NCBI RefSeq assembly: GCF_028890305.1
Contig: NZ_JARBXM010000001.1
Coordinates: 250,501-314,500 of the forward strand
From: Candidatus Methanosphaera massiliense
GTDB lineage: Archaea > Methanobacteriota > Methanobacteria > Methanobacteriales > Methanobacteriaceae
Direction of reading: 5' to 3'
Length of the DNA stretch: 64,000 nucleotides
Position numbers and translations under genes: made by a program. Shown piece after piece: positions 18,529-27,655 of the stretch (position 1 is the first letter of the stretch; every line of letters starts with the position of its first letter). Under the pieces are notes generated by a model. The model was not told the DNA's origin. It saw only the letters and a list, made by a program, of their open reading frames with translations, and searched no databases.

Positions 18529-19578
18529 TTAGTCATCCATTTTAGAATATCTGTATGCTATATTACAAGTTCCTTCTTTACTTACCATACATGCCCCTAT
18601 AGGGTGTAATGGGTTGCATTCCCCACGGAATAATTTACAATCCTCTGGTCTTGCCATACCTCTGAGAATTGGTCCACAAATACATCCTTTTGGTACATTT
18701 TCTGAATCTGGAAGATCCATATCATATTTTACCCTTGCATTATGGTCATCAAATTCCTTTTTAAGGTCGTATACTGAGTTTGGTATTACTGGGAATCCTC
18801 TCCATTCTTTAGAAGTTAATCTAAATACTTGATCCATTGCTTCTTGTGCTTTTATATTTCCTTCTTCTCTTACAGCACGTTTATATTCATTTTGAATTCT
18901 TGGAGTACCTTCTTTTTTCTGTTTTAATATTAAATATATAGCATATAATATGTCAAGTGGATTAAATCCTGCTACTGCCTGTGGTATTCCATATTTTTCA
19001 GATAAGAATTCTAATGGTTTAGTACCTATTACTGTACATACGTGTCCTGGTTCTATTAGACCATCTAGTTTAACCTCGTCATGTACTAGGAAATCTAGTG
19101 TTGGTGGTATTAATCTGTGACATGATAATACTGAAAAGTTTTCTGGAGGATTACTTAGTAATTCATTTGCTGTTGTTGGTGCAGTTGTTTCAAATCCTGC
19201 TGCCATGAATACTACATCATTATCTATTTCTTTTGCTAATTCCACAGCATTACCAATACCATATACTATTCTTACATCTCCACCTTCTGATTTTACATCA
19301 GCTAAAGATTTTTCAGTACCCGGTACTCTTAGCATATCTCCAAATATGGTTACAGTGACTCCTTGTTCTGCTAATGCTACACATTCATCTATTTCCTGAG
19401 CAGGAACTACACATACTGGACATCCAGGTCCTGCTACGATTTGAACTTCAGGAGGTAACATTGAACGTATACCATTGTACATTATTGTATGTTCATGTGA
19501 TCCACATACGTGCATAATCTTCATTGGTTGTTTTACTTCATCAATTTTTTTTATTATATCTCTTGTCAAATTTTTCAT
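18529..19578 (-). CDS. hypD: Hydrogenase maturation protein HypD
   Basis: About 349 residues. HypD is a [4Fe-4S] protein that with HypC assembles the Fe(CN)2CO unit of [NiFe] hydrogenases. Typical blocks: MKIMHVCGSHEHTI, VAGPGCPVCVVP, AAGFETTAPTTA, EPGHVCTVIG, AVAGFNPLDIL and the C-terminal cysteine cluster GCICGPILRG, KLFRGECNPLHPIGACMVS. The frame opens at ATG 19593, but AGGAGT lies between it and the ATG at 19578, which I take as the start. Confidence 0.96.
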   Translation of the reverse strand: MKNLTRDIIKKIDEVKQPMKIMHVCGSHEHTIMYNGIRSMLPPEVQIVAGPGCPVCVVPAQEIDECVALAEQGVTVTIFGDMLRVPGTEKSLADVKSEGGDVRIVYGIGNAVELAKEIDNDVVFMAAGFETTAPTTANELLSNPPENFSVLSCHRLIPPTLDFLVHDEVKLDGLIEPGHVCTVIGTKPLEFLSEKYGIPQAVAGFNPLDILYAIYLILKQKKEGTPRIQNEYKRAVREEGNIKAQEAMDQVFRLTSKEWRGFPVIPNSVYDLKKEFDDHNARVKYDMDLPDSENVPKGCICGPILRGMARPEDCKLFRGECNPLHPIGACMVSKEGTCNIAYRYSKMDD

Positions 19579-19806
19579 GTTATAACTCCTCATTCCCTTA
19601 TTGTGAAAAAATTATTAAACTTAATCTAAAATTAATTTATTTTATTATTTACTAATGAATAATATTATAAAAATTAAAATATTTAAAATATTATATATTA
19701 AGAGGCATATTAAAGAATAAATAAATAAGTGTAATATAAGTTTATCTTAACATAGTACCAAATAGTATTAAATACATAATATACTAAAAAAATAAGAGGT
19801 GAAATA

Positions 19807-21033
19807 ATGCTAGTAAGTGTTGTGGGATTAGGAGTTGAAGGACAAAAAGCAACAATATCACTATTAAAGAGAGGATATTCTGTTTATTCATCAGATATAA
19901 ATAAAAATATTGATTTAAAACTCTTAAAAGAAACTCCATTAACTAATACAGATAAACTAGATTTAGAAATTGGTAGTCATAATCTTGATAAGATATATAA
20001 AGCAGATGCTGTTTCAGTAAGTCCTAGCCTATTTAATAAAGAAATATGTAAAAATGTGATTGACAGAGGCATATTCATCTCAGATATTTTAACAAAACAT
20101 AAAGATATTAAAACAATAGCAGTTACTGGAACAAATGGAAAGACAACAACAAGCCACATGATATACCATATACTTAAAAATCAGGGCTATAAAGTAGTCA
20201 TTGGTGGTAATGGTGGTGGCGGTTTTTCAGGATATAATGATTTACTATTAGAAGCTAATGAAAATGAATATGATTACATGGTTATAGAGGTATGTGATAT
20301 GACATTAGCCTTCTGTAATTACGTGTTTGATATAGATATGGTTGTTGTAACGAATATTGGCTGTGACCATATGAATGTACATGGTACTATTGAACATTAC
20401 ACAGAGGAAGTAGGTGAATTTATAAAAAATAAACCTGCAATACTAAATTGGAATGATGAAAACCTTATGAAGATTAAAGGTGAAAGCAGTGACCCCCTCT
20501 TCTTTGATACATACAATCATCCATTAAATTTATTTGGTAAATTCAACCTACAAAATGCTGAAGCTGCGAGAGTTGCCTGTAATAAGTTAGGTATTGATAA
20601 TAAAAAAATTATTGATGCTCTAGAATCATTTGAATCTGTGGAAGGCCGTACTATTAAAATTAAATATAAAAGTAATGAAATTGTATCTGGAAAAACAGAT
20701 AATGTTGATGCTTTAAAAGCAGTTCTTGAAGAAGAACGCTTTGATATTCTAATCATTGGTACTCCTAGAAAGAATGAAAGTTGTAGATATCAGATACTTG
20801 ATTATATTAAAGATTATTCACCAGATACATTAATTATATTCCCAGGACTTGAAGATACTACTTATGAATATGGACAGTACTTAAATAATCTAGGATATAC
20901 TCATGATGTTCTAGTGATTAAAAAAATTAAAGATATTATTAAATACATAGAAAGTAAAAAAGAAACTAAAATATTCATTGGTGGAAACGGACAAGAGAAA
21001 ATTACTGAAATTACTAACTTGTTAAAGAATTAA
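19807..21033 (+). CDS. MurD-like Mur ligase family enzyme, possibly coenzyme F430 synthetase (CfbE)
   Basis: A 408-residue ATP-dependent amide ligase of the Mur type: a Rossmann N-terminus (VVGLGVEGQKAT, 5-16), P-loop GTNGKTTT (108-115), the NIGCDHMNVHG block, and a C-terminal domain with NVDALKAVL. In methanogens MurD-like enzymes include CfbE, which closes the last ring of F430, and several pseudomurein peptide ligases. It stands alone, away from cell-wall glycosyltransferases, which favours CfbE, but the sequence alone does not settle this. Divergent from hypD; GAGGTGA ribosome binding site. Confidence 0.75.
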   Translation: MLVSVVGLGVEGQKATISLLKRGYSVYSSDINKNIDLKLLKETPLTNTDKLDLEIGSHNLDKIYKADAVSVSPSLFNKEICKNVIDRGIFISDILTKHKDIKTIAVTGTNGKTTTSHMIYHILKNQGYKVVIGGNGGGGFSGYNDLLLEANENEYDYMVIEVCDMTLAFCNYVFDIDMVVVTNIGCDHMNVHGTIEHYTEEVGEFIKNKPAILNWNDENLMKIKGESSDPLFFDTYNHPLNLFGKFNLQNAEAARVACNKLGIDNKKIIDALESFESVEGRTIKIKYKSNEIVSGKTDNVDALKAVLEEERFDILIIGTPRKNESCRYQILDYIKDYSPDTLIIFPGLEDTTYEYGQYLNNLGYTHDVLVIKKIKDIIKYIESKKETKIFIGGNGQEKITEITNLLKN

Positions 21034-21269
21034 ACACCTACTCTTCCTTCTTATTTTTATTCAAAATCATACCGTTCATATCAAAGAGTAATATTATGAA
21101 TAGAACGGAAAATAATATTATTAATTGAAATAAAAGAAAAATAATATTAATAATAACCGATAAAATAGAAGTATATAATCTTATAGATATAAATAATATT
21201 ATAAAACTATTTTCTTTAAAGAGATTACTTTAATTTATACTTAAAATTTAAGGGAGGTTAATCAATAAC

Positions 21270-22496
21270 ATGGTAAAATTATCTAATCCATATTTACTTA
21301 TCGGAATACTATTACTTACTGTCATAGCATCAGGATTATTATGTAATATTGTAACTGCTGATGTGAATGATACAAGTAGTATTATGTTTGAAAATGGAAC
21401 TACTGTTGTTTCAGGGGATCTTCTGATTAATAGGGAAACCATGAGAAAAGAACCTTTAACTGCATTTCCAAATAACATATTAAGACCACTGAAAAATAGA
21501 GACTTTACAACAGTGTATATATCTTTAATAACCGGATCAGCACCTAAGGATGTTATAAAAAACAATTCATATATTACAGCTGATGGCCATATTTCTAGTA
21601 AACTAGAAGGTCCAGGTACAGTAATCATGGATTCAAACGGTAAAATATCTGTTCAACCAGCTAAATCAATGGTATGGGGATATAAATTACCATATACTGT
21701 TGCTGTTAAAGATGGAGACTCCATTAGATTAGTAGAAAACAACACAACCGTAAAAACTGTGAAAGGTAGTGAAATTAATAAGGACAATGTTCCATCATAC
21801 TTTGTAAATACAACAGCAATGAGATCATGGTTCAATAGTTCTAAAGATGGAGATAACATTACTGTAGATTACTATCTAGGTAACTTTAATGATAAACGTG
21901 CACCAGTTTACGGTAGAGAAAATATAATCAAAGATTTCGGTAATTCCACCTTTGCTTATATGAGAAATTATACCTCTGGAGCTCCAGTTCTTGTATATGA
22001 ACACAATGCTTCTGAAGTAGAAGTAAGTAACGGTCACAGTACTGTAGAATATTTATCAGGATACCCTACAGAAATTAGAGCATCTAATGCAAAAGAATTT
22101 GCAGATGGTTGGAATAATACAATTGTCCCACCACATAGCTCAGCACACGGAAAAGAAAATGTTACATTTACTGCTATAGCTGAGTCTGAAGCAGCATCTG
22201 GAAGTGCAACTCACGGAGTATGTCCTCCAGGAAGATCACTCAGACAAGCAATAATGGCATTAGGAAACCCACTACCAGTAGGTATGTCTACAGGTGACGA
22301 AGCTATATTATATGAATACAGACCAACAATTGACGTATCTGTTTCAAACAATGGTGACTATCCTATTAAAATAGTAATGTGGACCGAAGGTTCAAGTGGA
22401 GATACTCAAATATACACTAAAATCTACGAACTCAGAGACAACGCTACCTATGTAAATAGCACTAATAGTACTAACAGTACAAATAGTTCTGAGTAA
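21270..22496 (+). CDS. Secreted protein with a VanW-like C-terminal domain
   Basis: A 408-residue exported protein: signal peptide or anchor in residues 1-30 (ILLLTVIASGLLCNIVTA), several N-glycosylation-type NxT/S sites and a C-terminal (NST)n tail. The part after about residue 275 resembles VanW domains: NNTIVPPHSS, then GVCPPGRSLRQAI, ILYEYRPTIDVSVSNNGDYP and a closing beta-rich stretch. VanW function is unclear in bacteria (cell-wall linked). A GGGAGG ribosome binding site precedes ATG 21270. The domain call is from pattern only. Confidence 0.6.
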   Translation: MVKLSNPYLLIGILLLTVIASGLLCNIVTADVNDTSSIMFENGTTVVSGDLLINRETMRKEPLTAFPNNILRPLKNRDFTTVYISLITGSAPKDVIKNNSYITADGHISSKLEGPGTVIMDSNGKISVQPAKSMVWGYKLPYTVAVKDGDSIRLVENNTTVKTVKGSEINKDNVPSYFVNTTAMRSWFNSSKDGDNITVDYYLGNFNDKRAPVYGRENIIKDFGNSTFAYMRNYTSGAPVLVYEHNASEVEVSNGHSTVEYLSGYPTEIRASNAKEFADGWNNTIVPPHSSAHGKENVTFTAIAESEAASGSATHGVCPPGRSLRQAIMALGNPLPVGMSTGDEAILYEYRPTIDVSVSNNGDYPIKIVMWTEGSSGDTQIYTKIYELRDNATYVNSTNSTNSTNSSE

Positions 22497-22510
22497 AAAA
22501 AAGAATAATA

Positions 22511-22533
22511 CACCTAACCTCCCAATTTTTTTT
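22511..22533 (+). terminator. C-run/T-run 3' element after the VanW-like gene
   Basis: CACCTAACCTCCC, two As, then eight Ts. One of the clearest copies of the recurrent 3'-end motif. Confidence 0.55.
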
Positions 22534-22607
22534 ACTTTTTCTAAATTATTCTAAAAAAATAAATTTATAATATCATCATGAAAAAATAACTTATTAGAGA
22601 TGATAAT

Positions 22608-23270
22608 ATGGATGCCATAATAACCGCAGCTGGTAAAAATTCTAGAATGATTGATGATTTTAAACAAAGGAATAAAAAACCCATACACAAATTAAAATTA
22701 GAAATTAATAATAAACCTATTCTCATACATACAATTGAAAAAGTAGTTAATGCAGATATAAACAATGTCACTATTGCATTAGGACACCATAAAGATGAAA
22801 TATATTCATTACTCAAAGAGTATGACTTACTTGATACTGTGAATATAAAAATTAATGAAGATGTTAATGTTGGATTATCTAAAACTATTGAAAATTGTAT
22901 TAAAGATAATTTAGGTGAATATTATTTATTTACTGCTGCAGACCAGCCAACAATATCCACTGAAACTATTAACAACATGATAAACACTTTCAAAAATGCA
23001 CCTAATCCTAAAAATACTATTAGTGTATTGGCTAGAAGAAAAATTGGTAAATTAGATAGTGCTGAGGGACTAGGTATGCCCTTCTGTTGTTACGGTAACT
23101 TATTATACAAATATTTAGCTAATGAAGATGGAAATCTTAATCCAATATTACGTAAAATGATTAAAAATAATGTCGAATTTTATGGTACTCCTTCCAGAAA
23201 TGAGCTTGAATTAAAAAATATTAATCATTATGCTGAATATGAATATATTAAAGAAAAATTAGAAAAATAA
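22608..23270 (+). CDS. MobA/MocA-like nucleotidyltransferase
   Basis: A 220-residue GT-A fold NTP transferase with the start MDAIITAAGKNSRM, where GxxSRM binds the nucleotide phosphates, NKKPIHKL, KPILIHTIEKV and the metal-binding AADQPTI (near 104-110). It resembles molybdopterin nucleotidyltransferases of the MobA/MocA type, and less so CobY. The nucleotide and acceptor cannot be read from the sequence. Single gene, convergent with the DUF169 gene. Confidence 0.75.
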   Translation: MDAIITAAGKNSRMIDDFKQRNKKPIHKLKLEINNKPILIHTIEKVVNADINNVTIALGHHKDEIYSLLKEYDLLDTVNIKINEDVNVGLSKTIENCIKDNLGEYYLFTAADQPTISTETINNMINTFKNAPNPKNTISVLARRKIGKLDSAEGLGMPFCCYGNLLYKYLANEDGNLNPILRKMIKNNVEFYGTPSRNELELKNINHYAEYEYIKEKLEK

Positions 23271-23291
23271 AAAAAAAAATGGAATTAGTAT

Positions 23292-23909
23292 TTAAATCTC
23301 ATTCATTGCATTTACATAATCACTTATTGCCTTTGCATCATCTAGGGTTAATCCTATTACTAATTCATCAGGTTCTAATTTACCATCATTTCTTGAACCC
23401 ATACATCCAAATGATATATTTGGTCTGTTATTATGGGATGGTATTATTACTGCTTCAGAACATAATGCTTGTGTTCCTGCAAAATCTGCATTTATACGAT
23501 TACCTGTTGCTTTACGATATGTGGTTGTAAATTCATATGCTTGCATTACATTACAGTATAATACTATAGCATCGACATCGAAAGGTGCATCTTCTAATGG
23601 TGCATATCCTACTGCTTCTTTATCTGGCTCTGAATGTTCTACTTTTAATTTAACATCTTGTAAACCTAATACAGCAGCACCTACATTACAAGCCATTTCA
23701 TCTAAAGTTGAGTAAAATGATCTTCCTTCTGTAGCTACTATGTTAATCATTCTACAATGTCTTACTTTATCATCAAATTTTGGTAAGATTTCTGCTGCTT
23801 CATCCTTTGATTGGAATAACTTTATTGCTACTGGATTTTTTTTTATACCTAATGAAAGTTTAAGATTCTGTGATAATTCTTTATAATCTTCTGGGGTTAT
23901 TGAACTCAT
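23292..23909 (-). CDS. DUF169-family protein
   Basis: A 205-residue member of DUF169, common in methanogens and other anaerobes and of unknown function. Features: NLKLSLGIKKNPVAIKLF at the N-terminus, the conserved cysteines in VRHCRMINIVATEGRSFY and DEMACNVGAAVLGL, and PNISFGCMGSRNDGKLEPDELVIGL. The cysteines suggest a metal or cofactor site. Stand-alone, convergent with the nucleotidyltransferase. Confidence 0.85.
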   Translation of the reverse strand: MSSITPEDYKELSQNLKLSLGIKKNPVAIKLFQSKDEAAEILPKFDDKVRHCRMINIVATEGRSFYSTLDEMACNVGAAVLGLQDVKLKVEHSEPDKEAVGYAPLEDAPFDVDAIVLYCNVMQAYEFTTTYRKATGNRINADFAGTQALCSEAVIIPSHNNRPNISFGCMGSRNDGKLEPDELVIGLTLDDAKAISDYVNAMNEI

Positions 23910-24106
23910 CTCTTTATCTCCTTATTACTTATGTAATTTATTATATTTTCTAAGTATATATTAAGTATTTACATAATTAAAGAAATATAACATAGTTAAT
24001 TCAGATTAAGTACTATTCCAAGAATTAAATAAAAATAAGAAGGATAATTTGGATAAAAAAAAAGAAAAAGTAAATCTTAAAGATTCACTTAACAAAAAAT
24101 ACATAG

Positions 24107-24838
24107 TTAGTGTATAGCATCTGTTAACTCTTTGATTTTCTTATAAGCATCATCGGTTTCTTCAACAACAGTACCTGTGATAATAATATCTGCACCTGCA
24201 TCCCTTACTTCACGTGCATCTTCTACTGTTCTTATTCCACCACCGACAATAACCATTAAATTAGTTGCCTTTTTCACTTTCATTATAAAATCAAGAGGTA
24301 TATGTGAATCTGCACCAGACCCAGCTTCAAGGTAAATAACCCTCATCCCCAGAAATTCAGCTGCTAATGCATAAGCTACTGCTAAGTCTGATTTGTTACG
24401 TGGTACTGGTTTAGCATCACCTACCCATCCAACAGTTCCTCCAGGTTCTATTATAAGATATCCCATAGGTATTGTTTCAATACCCATTTTTTTAACTGCT
24501 GGTGCTGAGAGTGCTTGAGCTCCAGTGAGCCAGTAAGGATTTGTTGAATTTAATAAACTCATAAATAATAATGCATCAGCATATTTACTTACTCCACTAA
24601 TATTTCCAGGGAATAAAATTATTGGCAAATCAATATTTTCTTTTAATGATTTTACTGTTAAGTTTAATTCTTCTTGATCAGTTATTGACCCACCAACTAA
24701 TATAGCATCAGTATTTGCTTCTTTAGCTTGTTTTGCAATTTCTACTGCTTCTTCAGGAGTTTGTTCGTCCGGATCAATTAAAGTTATATGTAACTTATGG
24801 TCTTCTAAAGTTTCATTTAAATATTTTTCAACATTCAT
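24107..24838 (-). CDS. Geranylgeranylglyceryl phosphate synthase (GGGPS)
   Basis: A 243-residue TIM-barrel prenyltransferase that joins geranylgeranyl diphosphate to sn-glycerol-1-phosphate, the first committed step of archaeal ether lipids. Typical segments: HITLIDPDEQTPEE, DAILVGGSI, LPIILFPGN, YLEAGSGA and IVGGGIRTVEDAREV (phosphate-binding end of the barrel), GADIIITGTVVEE. Length is family-typical. The second lipid enzyme in the window, geranylgeranyl reductase, is at 43.2 kb. Confidence 0.94.
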   Translation of the reverse strand: MNVEKYLNETLEDHKLHITLIDPDEQTPEEAVEIAKQAKEANTDAILVGGSITDQEELNLTVKSLKENIDLPIILFPGNISGVSKYADALLFMSLLNSTNPYWLTGAQALSAPAVKKMGIETIPMGYLIIEPGGTVGWVGDAKPVPRNKSDLAVAYALAAEFLGMRVIYLEAGSGADSHIPLDFIMKVKKATNLMVIVGGGIRTVEDAREVRDAGADIIITGTVVEETDDAYKKIKELTDAIH

Positions 24839-25039
24839 AACATTTACCTACACTAATCTTTTAATAATGATTGTTACTATTACTTATCATTTTTATAGGA
24901 TTTATTAATTTAGTATAGTTTTTTTAAAATGAGTTATTATTAATTAGTTAAGTTTAGAAATTATTATTTCATAAAAAAAAGTAGTTAAGTCATTAAAAAT
25001 TAAAAAAAATAAAAGTACCTTAAGTATAGTACTATATGT

Positions 25040-25186
25040 CTATCCTCTTGGTTCTTTTGCTTTGTATCTTAAACCTGTGTATCCACATTTTCTGCATGAT
25101 TTTGCTGTAGCAGGGTTTCTAGCATTACATTTTAAACAGATTTTTATGTTAAACATTCTGTTTTCTGCTTCTTCAAATTTTGCCAT
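25040..25186 (-). CDS. rpl40e: Ribosomal protein L40e (48 aa)
   Basis: A short gene. Translation gives [20 protein letters not shown] and on to KYRAKEPRG-like end (actual end RYKAKEPRG): 48 residues with two CxxC pairs at 17/20 and 31/34 forming a zinc finger. It matches archaeal L40e. It begins just after the Tsr3 gene in the same direction, with ATG at 25186 only three bases from the Tsr3 stop, so the two form an operon. Confidence 0.93.
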   Translation of the reverse strand: MAKFEEAENRMFNIKICLKCNARNPATAKSCRKCGYTGLRYKAKEPRG

Positions 25187-25188
25187 TA

Positions 25189-25704
25189 TTATTCTCCTCC
25201 TAGAAATTCATTTTGTACTTTGACAATTTCAGTACCATTTTTTGCCTCACTATAGGCTTCTAATAAATTCTCATTAAGTGTGATGAAATGAGGTCCCCAT
25301 TTAAATGAATTCATTAAATCACGAGCTTCATCTTTATAACCTACAATGTATAAAGTAGCACTTAATGCTTCAGCAGTTGATAGTATACATGGTTTTCCAT
25401 AGTTAACAGGATTTGCTGCTACTAAAAATGGAAGTAACCTATGATTCTTCTTAGATTTAAAATTAAATGATGATTTCTTTAATTTTTTCCAAGAGCAATC
25501 TAATGCTGATAATCCATACTTTGTAATTTTATCCCTATCTTCTCGAGATACTGCTTTATTAGCCTCCGCATCTAAAACTATTGCATTATATGGTATTTTA
25601 CGCATGTTATGTGTGATTGATACCTTATTTTGCTTTTCTAATTTTATTGAAGTGCACCTTTTTGGATCGCACTCTCGTGAATGATAAATTACAATTCTTG
25701 TCAT
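25189..25704 (-). CDS. tsr3: rRNA aminocarboxypropyltransferase Tsr3 (DUF367)
   Basis: A 171-residue SPOUT-like protein of the DUF367/Tsr3 family, which transfers the 3-amino-3-carboxypropyl group of SAM to a modified uridine in the small-subunit rRNA. Family blocks: [12 protein letters not shown] at the N-terminus, LDCSWKKL (about 88-95), [28 protein letters not shown] in two parts, and [18 protein letters not shown]. It is upstream of rpl40e, so ribosome biogenesis genes are clustered. Confidence 0.92.
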   Translation of the reverse strand: MTRIVIYHSRECDPKRCTSIKLEKQNKVSITHNMRKIPYNAIVLDAEANKAVSREDRDKITKYGLSALDCSWKKLKKSSFNFKSKKNHRLLPFLVAANPVNYGKPCILSTAEALSATLYIVGYKDEARDLMNSFKWGPHFITLNENLLEAYSEAKNGTEIVKVQNEFLGGE

Positions 25705-26066
25705 GTTAAACTTAAATAATTTTTTTAATTCAAATGAATAATTCTTATAATGAAATATTATTCCATCATAAAGTAATCAGAATAATAGATTATTATTAGA
25801 ATAGTATATCTTATTTATTTATCTTACATAATAAAAACATTTCTATTTTTTAGTGAAATTTATTAAGTATATATTTAGAAAGATTTATTGAAAAATATAT
25901 CTAGATAACATGAATTATATATAAATATAATTATAAACCTAATAACCAAAAATGATTTAAATATATTTAAATTAAAATAATACATTACTTTACTAAATTA
26001 AGTATAGATATGAAAAAATTATATAACACTAAGAATTACTTTAAATTTTAAAACAAGGGATAAAAC
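25705..26066. other. Divergent intergenic region tsr3 / DUF116
   Basis: 362 AT-rich bases with promoters expected in both directions. A perfect 18-base palindrome of only A and T occurs (ATTTAAATATATTTAAAT near 25960), which is weak evidence in DNA of this composition. No gene or convincing RNA was seen. Confidence 0.45.
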
Positions 26067-26735
26067 ATGGATTTGAATTTATTTACTCTGATTGGAGAAA
26101 TAGTTGTTATTTGTATTCTTGTAGTTCTTGTATTAATGATTATTACAAGTGTTTTAGGACTTATTCTTTTAAAGAACAAGAAATTAGTATTTCCAAGAAT
26201 ACTCTTATTTACACTTAATATTACATATCCATCATTGAAGAGTATTCTTAAATTACTTCAATTTGATGATTTAGCAATTGATAGAATTAGTATTGATTTA
26301 CGTAACCGATTAAATAAAGATAAGTTTAAAGAATTAAATAGTGAAGATGTAATTGTTGTCTTACCGCATTGCCTTCGATCTACAGATTGTCCTGCTAAAC
26401 TTGGAACATCCGGACTTGAATGTTTAAAATGTGGTAAATGTCCTATAGGTATATTCAAGGAAATATGTGATAAGAAGAATATAGGAGTGTACATTGTACC
26501 CGGTTCTACATTCATGAAGAATATTATAAGAAAACGAGAATTCAAAGGAGTTATCGGTGTGGCATGTCCAGTAGATCTTAATAATGCCATGACCACATTA
26601 GAAAACTATGTAACACAGGGAGTTTATTTATTAAATGATGGTTGCATCAACACTCTAGTTGATGTTGATGAAGTTATTGATTTAATAAACGTGACGAAAC
26701 CCGTTACTACATACACTAAAGAAGATTTCATGTAA
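26067..26735 (+). CDS. DUF116-family membrane protein
   Basis: A 222-residue protein with one N-terminal transmembrane helix (about residues 8-35) and a cytoplasmic DUF116 domain. It has cysteines in VVLPHCLRSTDCPAKL, LECLKCGKCPIGIF, GVACPVDLNNAM and NDGCINTLVD. The cysteine pattern suggests an iron-sulfur cluster. DUF116 is widespread in methanogens and clostridia with unknown function. A NifX-like gene follows after 160 bases in the same direction, which may point to a metal-cofactor link, though weakly. Confidence 0.85.
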   Translation: MDLNLFTLIGEIVVICILVVLVLMIITSVLGLILLKNKKLVFPRILLFTLNITYPSLKSILKLLQFDDLAIDRISIDLRNRLNKDKFKELNSEDVIVVLPHCLRSTDCPAKLGTSGLECLKCGKCPIGIFKEICDKKNIGVYIVPGSTFMKNIIRKREFKGVIGVACPVDLNNAMTTLENYVTQGVYLLNDGCINTLVDVDEVIDLINVTKPVTTYTKEDFM

Positions 26736-26894
26736 ACGTACTTATGAAATCATTTCTATTTTTTGGTCTATTAAGAATAAAAAAATATGTTAAAATTTAT
26801 TCAATTATTATACACTCACAGGAATAATACTTTAATATTAATTAAATAGAAATTATAGATATTAATAATAGAATTAATCATAGGAATCACTAAA

Positions 26895-27242
26895 ATGGAA
26901 AAAATTGCAATAGCTGTTAGAGAAAATGGTAAAAAAGTTGAACATTTCGGCAAATGTGAATATTTTATTATATACAAATATGATGAAAAAACCCATGATA
27001 TAGAATATAATAACGTCATTTACTCCTCAAAAAGTCATGATACTGATAGTGAAGAATGGGAGAAATCAGCTGATTCTATTGATGGTGTTAACATAGTTAT
27101 TTGTGAAAAAATTGGATTAAAAGCTAAAGCTGAAGTCGAAAGAAGGGGTATTAAAGTTATAGAAAGTGAAGGCTTTATAGAGGATATTTTAGATGATTTT
27201 ATAAATAAAGAAATTAAAAAAGATAAAGTTATTTTACCATAA
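26895..27242 (+). CDS. Dinitrogenase iron-molybdenum cofactor (NifX/NifB-C) family protein
   Basis: A 115-residue protein of the NifX-like fold (PF02579): MEKIAIAVRENGKKVEHFGKC where the His-Phe-Gly segment near 18-20 is typical, then YFIIYKYD and VNIVICEKIGLKAKAEVERRGIKVIE. Stand-alone members are common in methanogens and probably bind or carry metal clusters; no nif gene is near. It is a small independent unit with a C-run/T-run at its 3' end. Confidence 0.82.
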   Translation: MEKIAIAVRENGKKVEHFGKCEYFIIYKYDEKTHDIEYNNVIYSSKSHDTDSEEWEKSADSIDGVNIVICEKIGLKAKAEVERRGIKVIESEGFIEDILDDFINKEIKKDKVILP

Positions 27243-27256
27243 CTTATAACCCAATA

Positions 27257-27283
27257 TACCCTCCTAAAATACTCTTATTTTTT
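27257..27283 (+). terminator. C-run/T-run 3' element after the NifX-like gene
   Basis: TACCCTCC followed by mixed bases and six Ts. It fits the recurrent 3'-end motif. Confidence 0.4.
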
Positions 27284-27655
27284 ATAAATTTTAACTAATA
27301 TTAATAAATCAATATATTATTAGTTATATCTAATTATTACACTGTATTCGTTGAAATTAAGATTTATTTCAAGTGTAAAGTTCTTTTTTATTATTGAAAC
27401 TCTGAAAATTTAATTAAATACAGGATTAACGGATTTTTTCATTTAAAAAATTTTAATATAACCTACATATTTTCTATAGATTCATTAAAATTAAAAATGA
27501 TAGACTGGAATTTAAACGAATTTTAATAAAAGATAAGCAAATATTAACTATGATAATAATAAAAATAAAGAACAAGATTAAAAAGAGATTTTAAATAAAA
27601 TTTAATGGATTTTCCATAAATTATATTTTAATAGGAAAAGGGAGAGTTAATATTT
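27284..27655. other. Gap before the primase-like gene
   Basis: About 370 AT-rich bases. A GGAAAAGGGAGAG purine stretch close to 27655 is the likely ribosome binding site of the next gene. A TTGAAAT / ATTTCAA inverted repeat lies near 27352-27374. No coding frame was seen. Confidence 0.4.
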
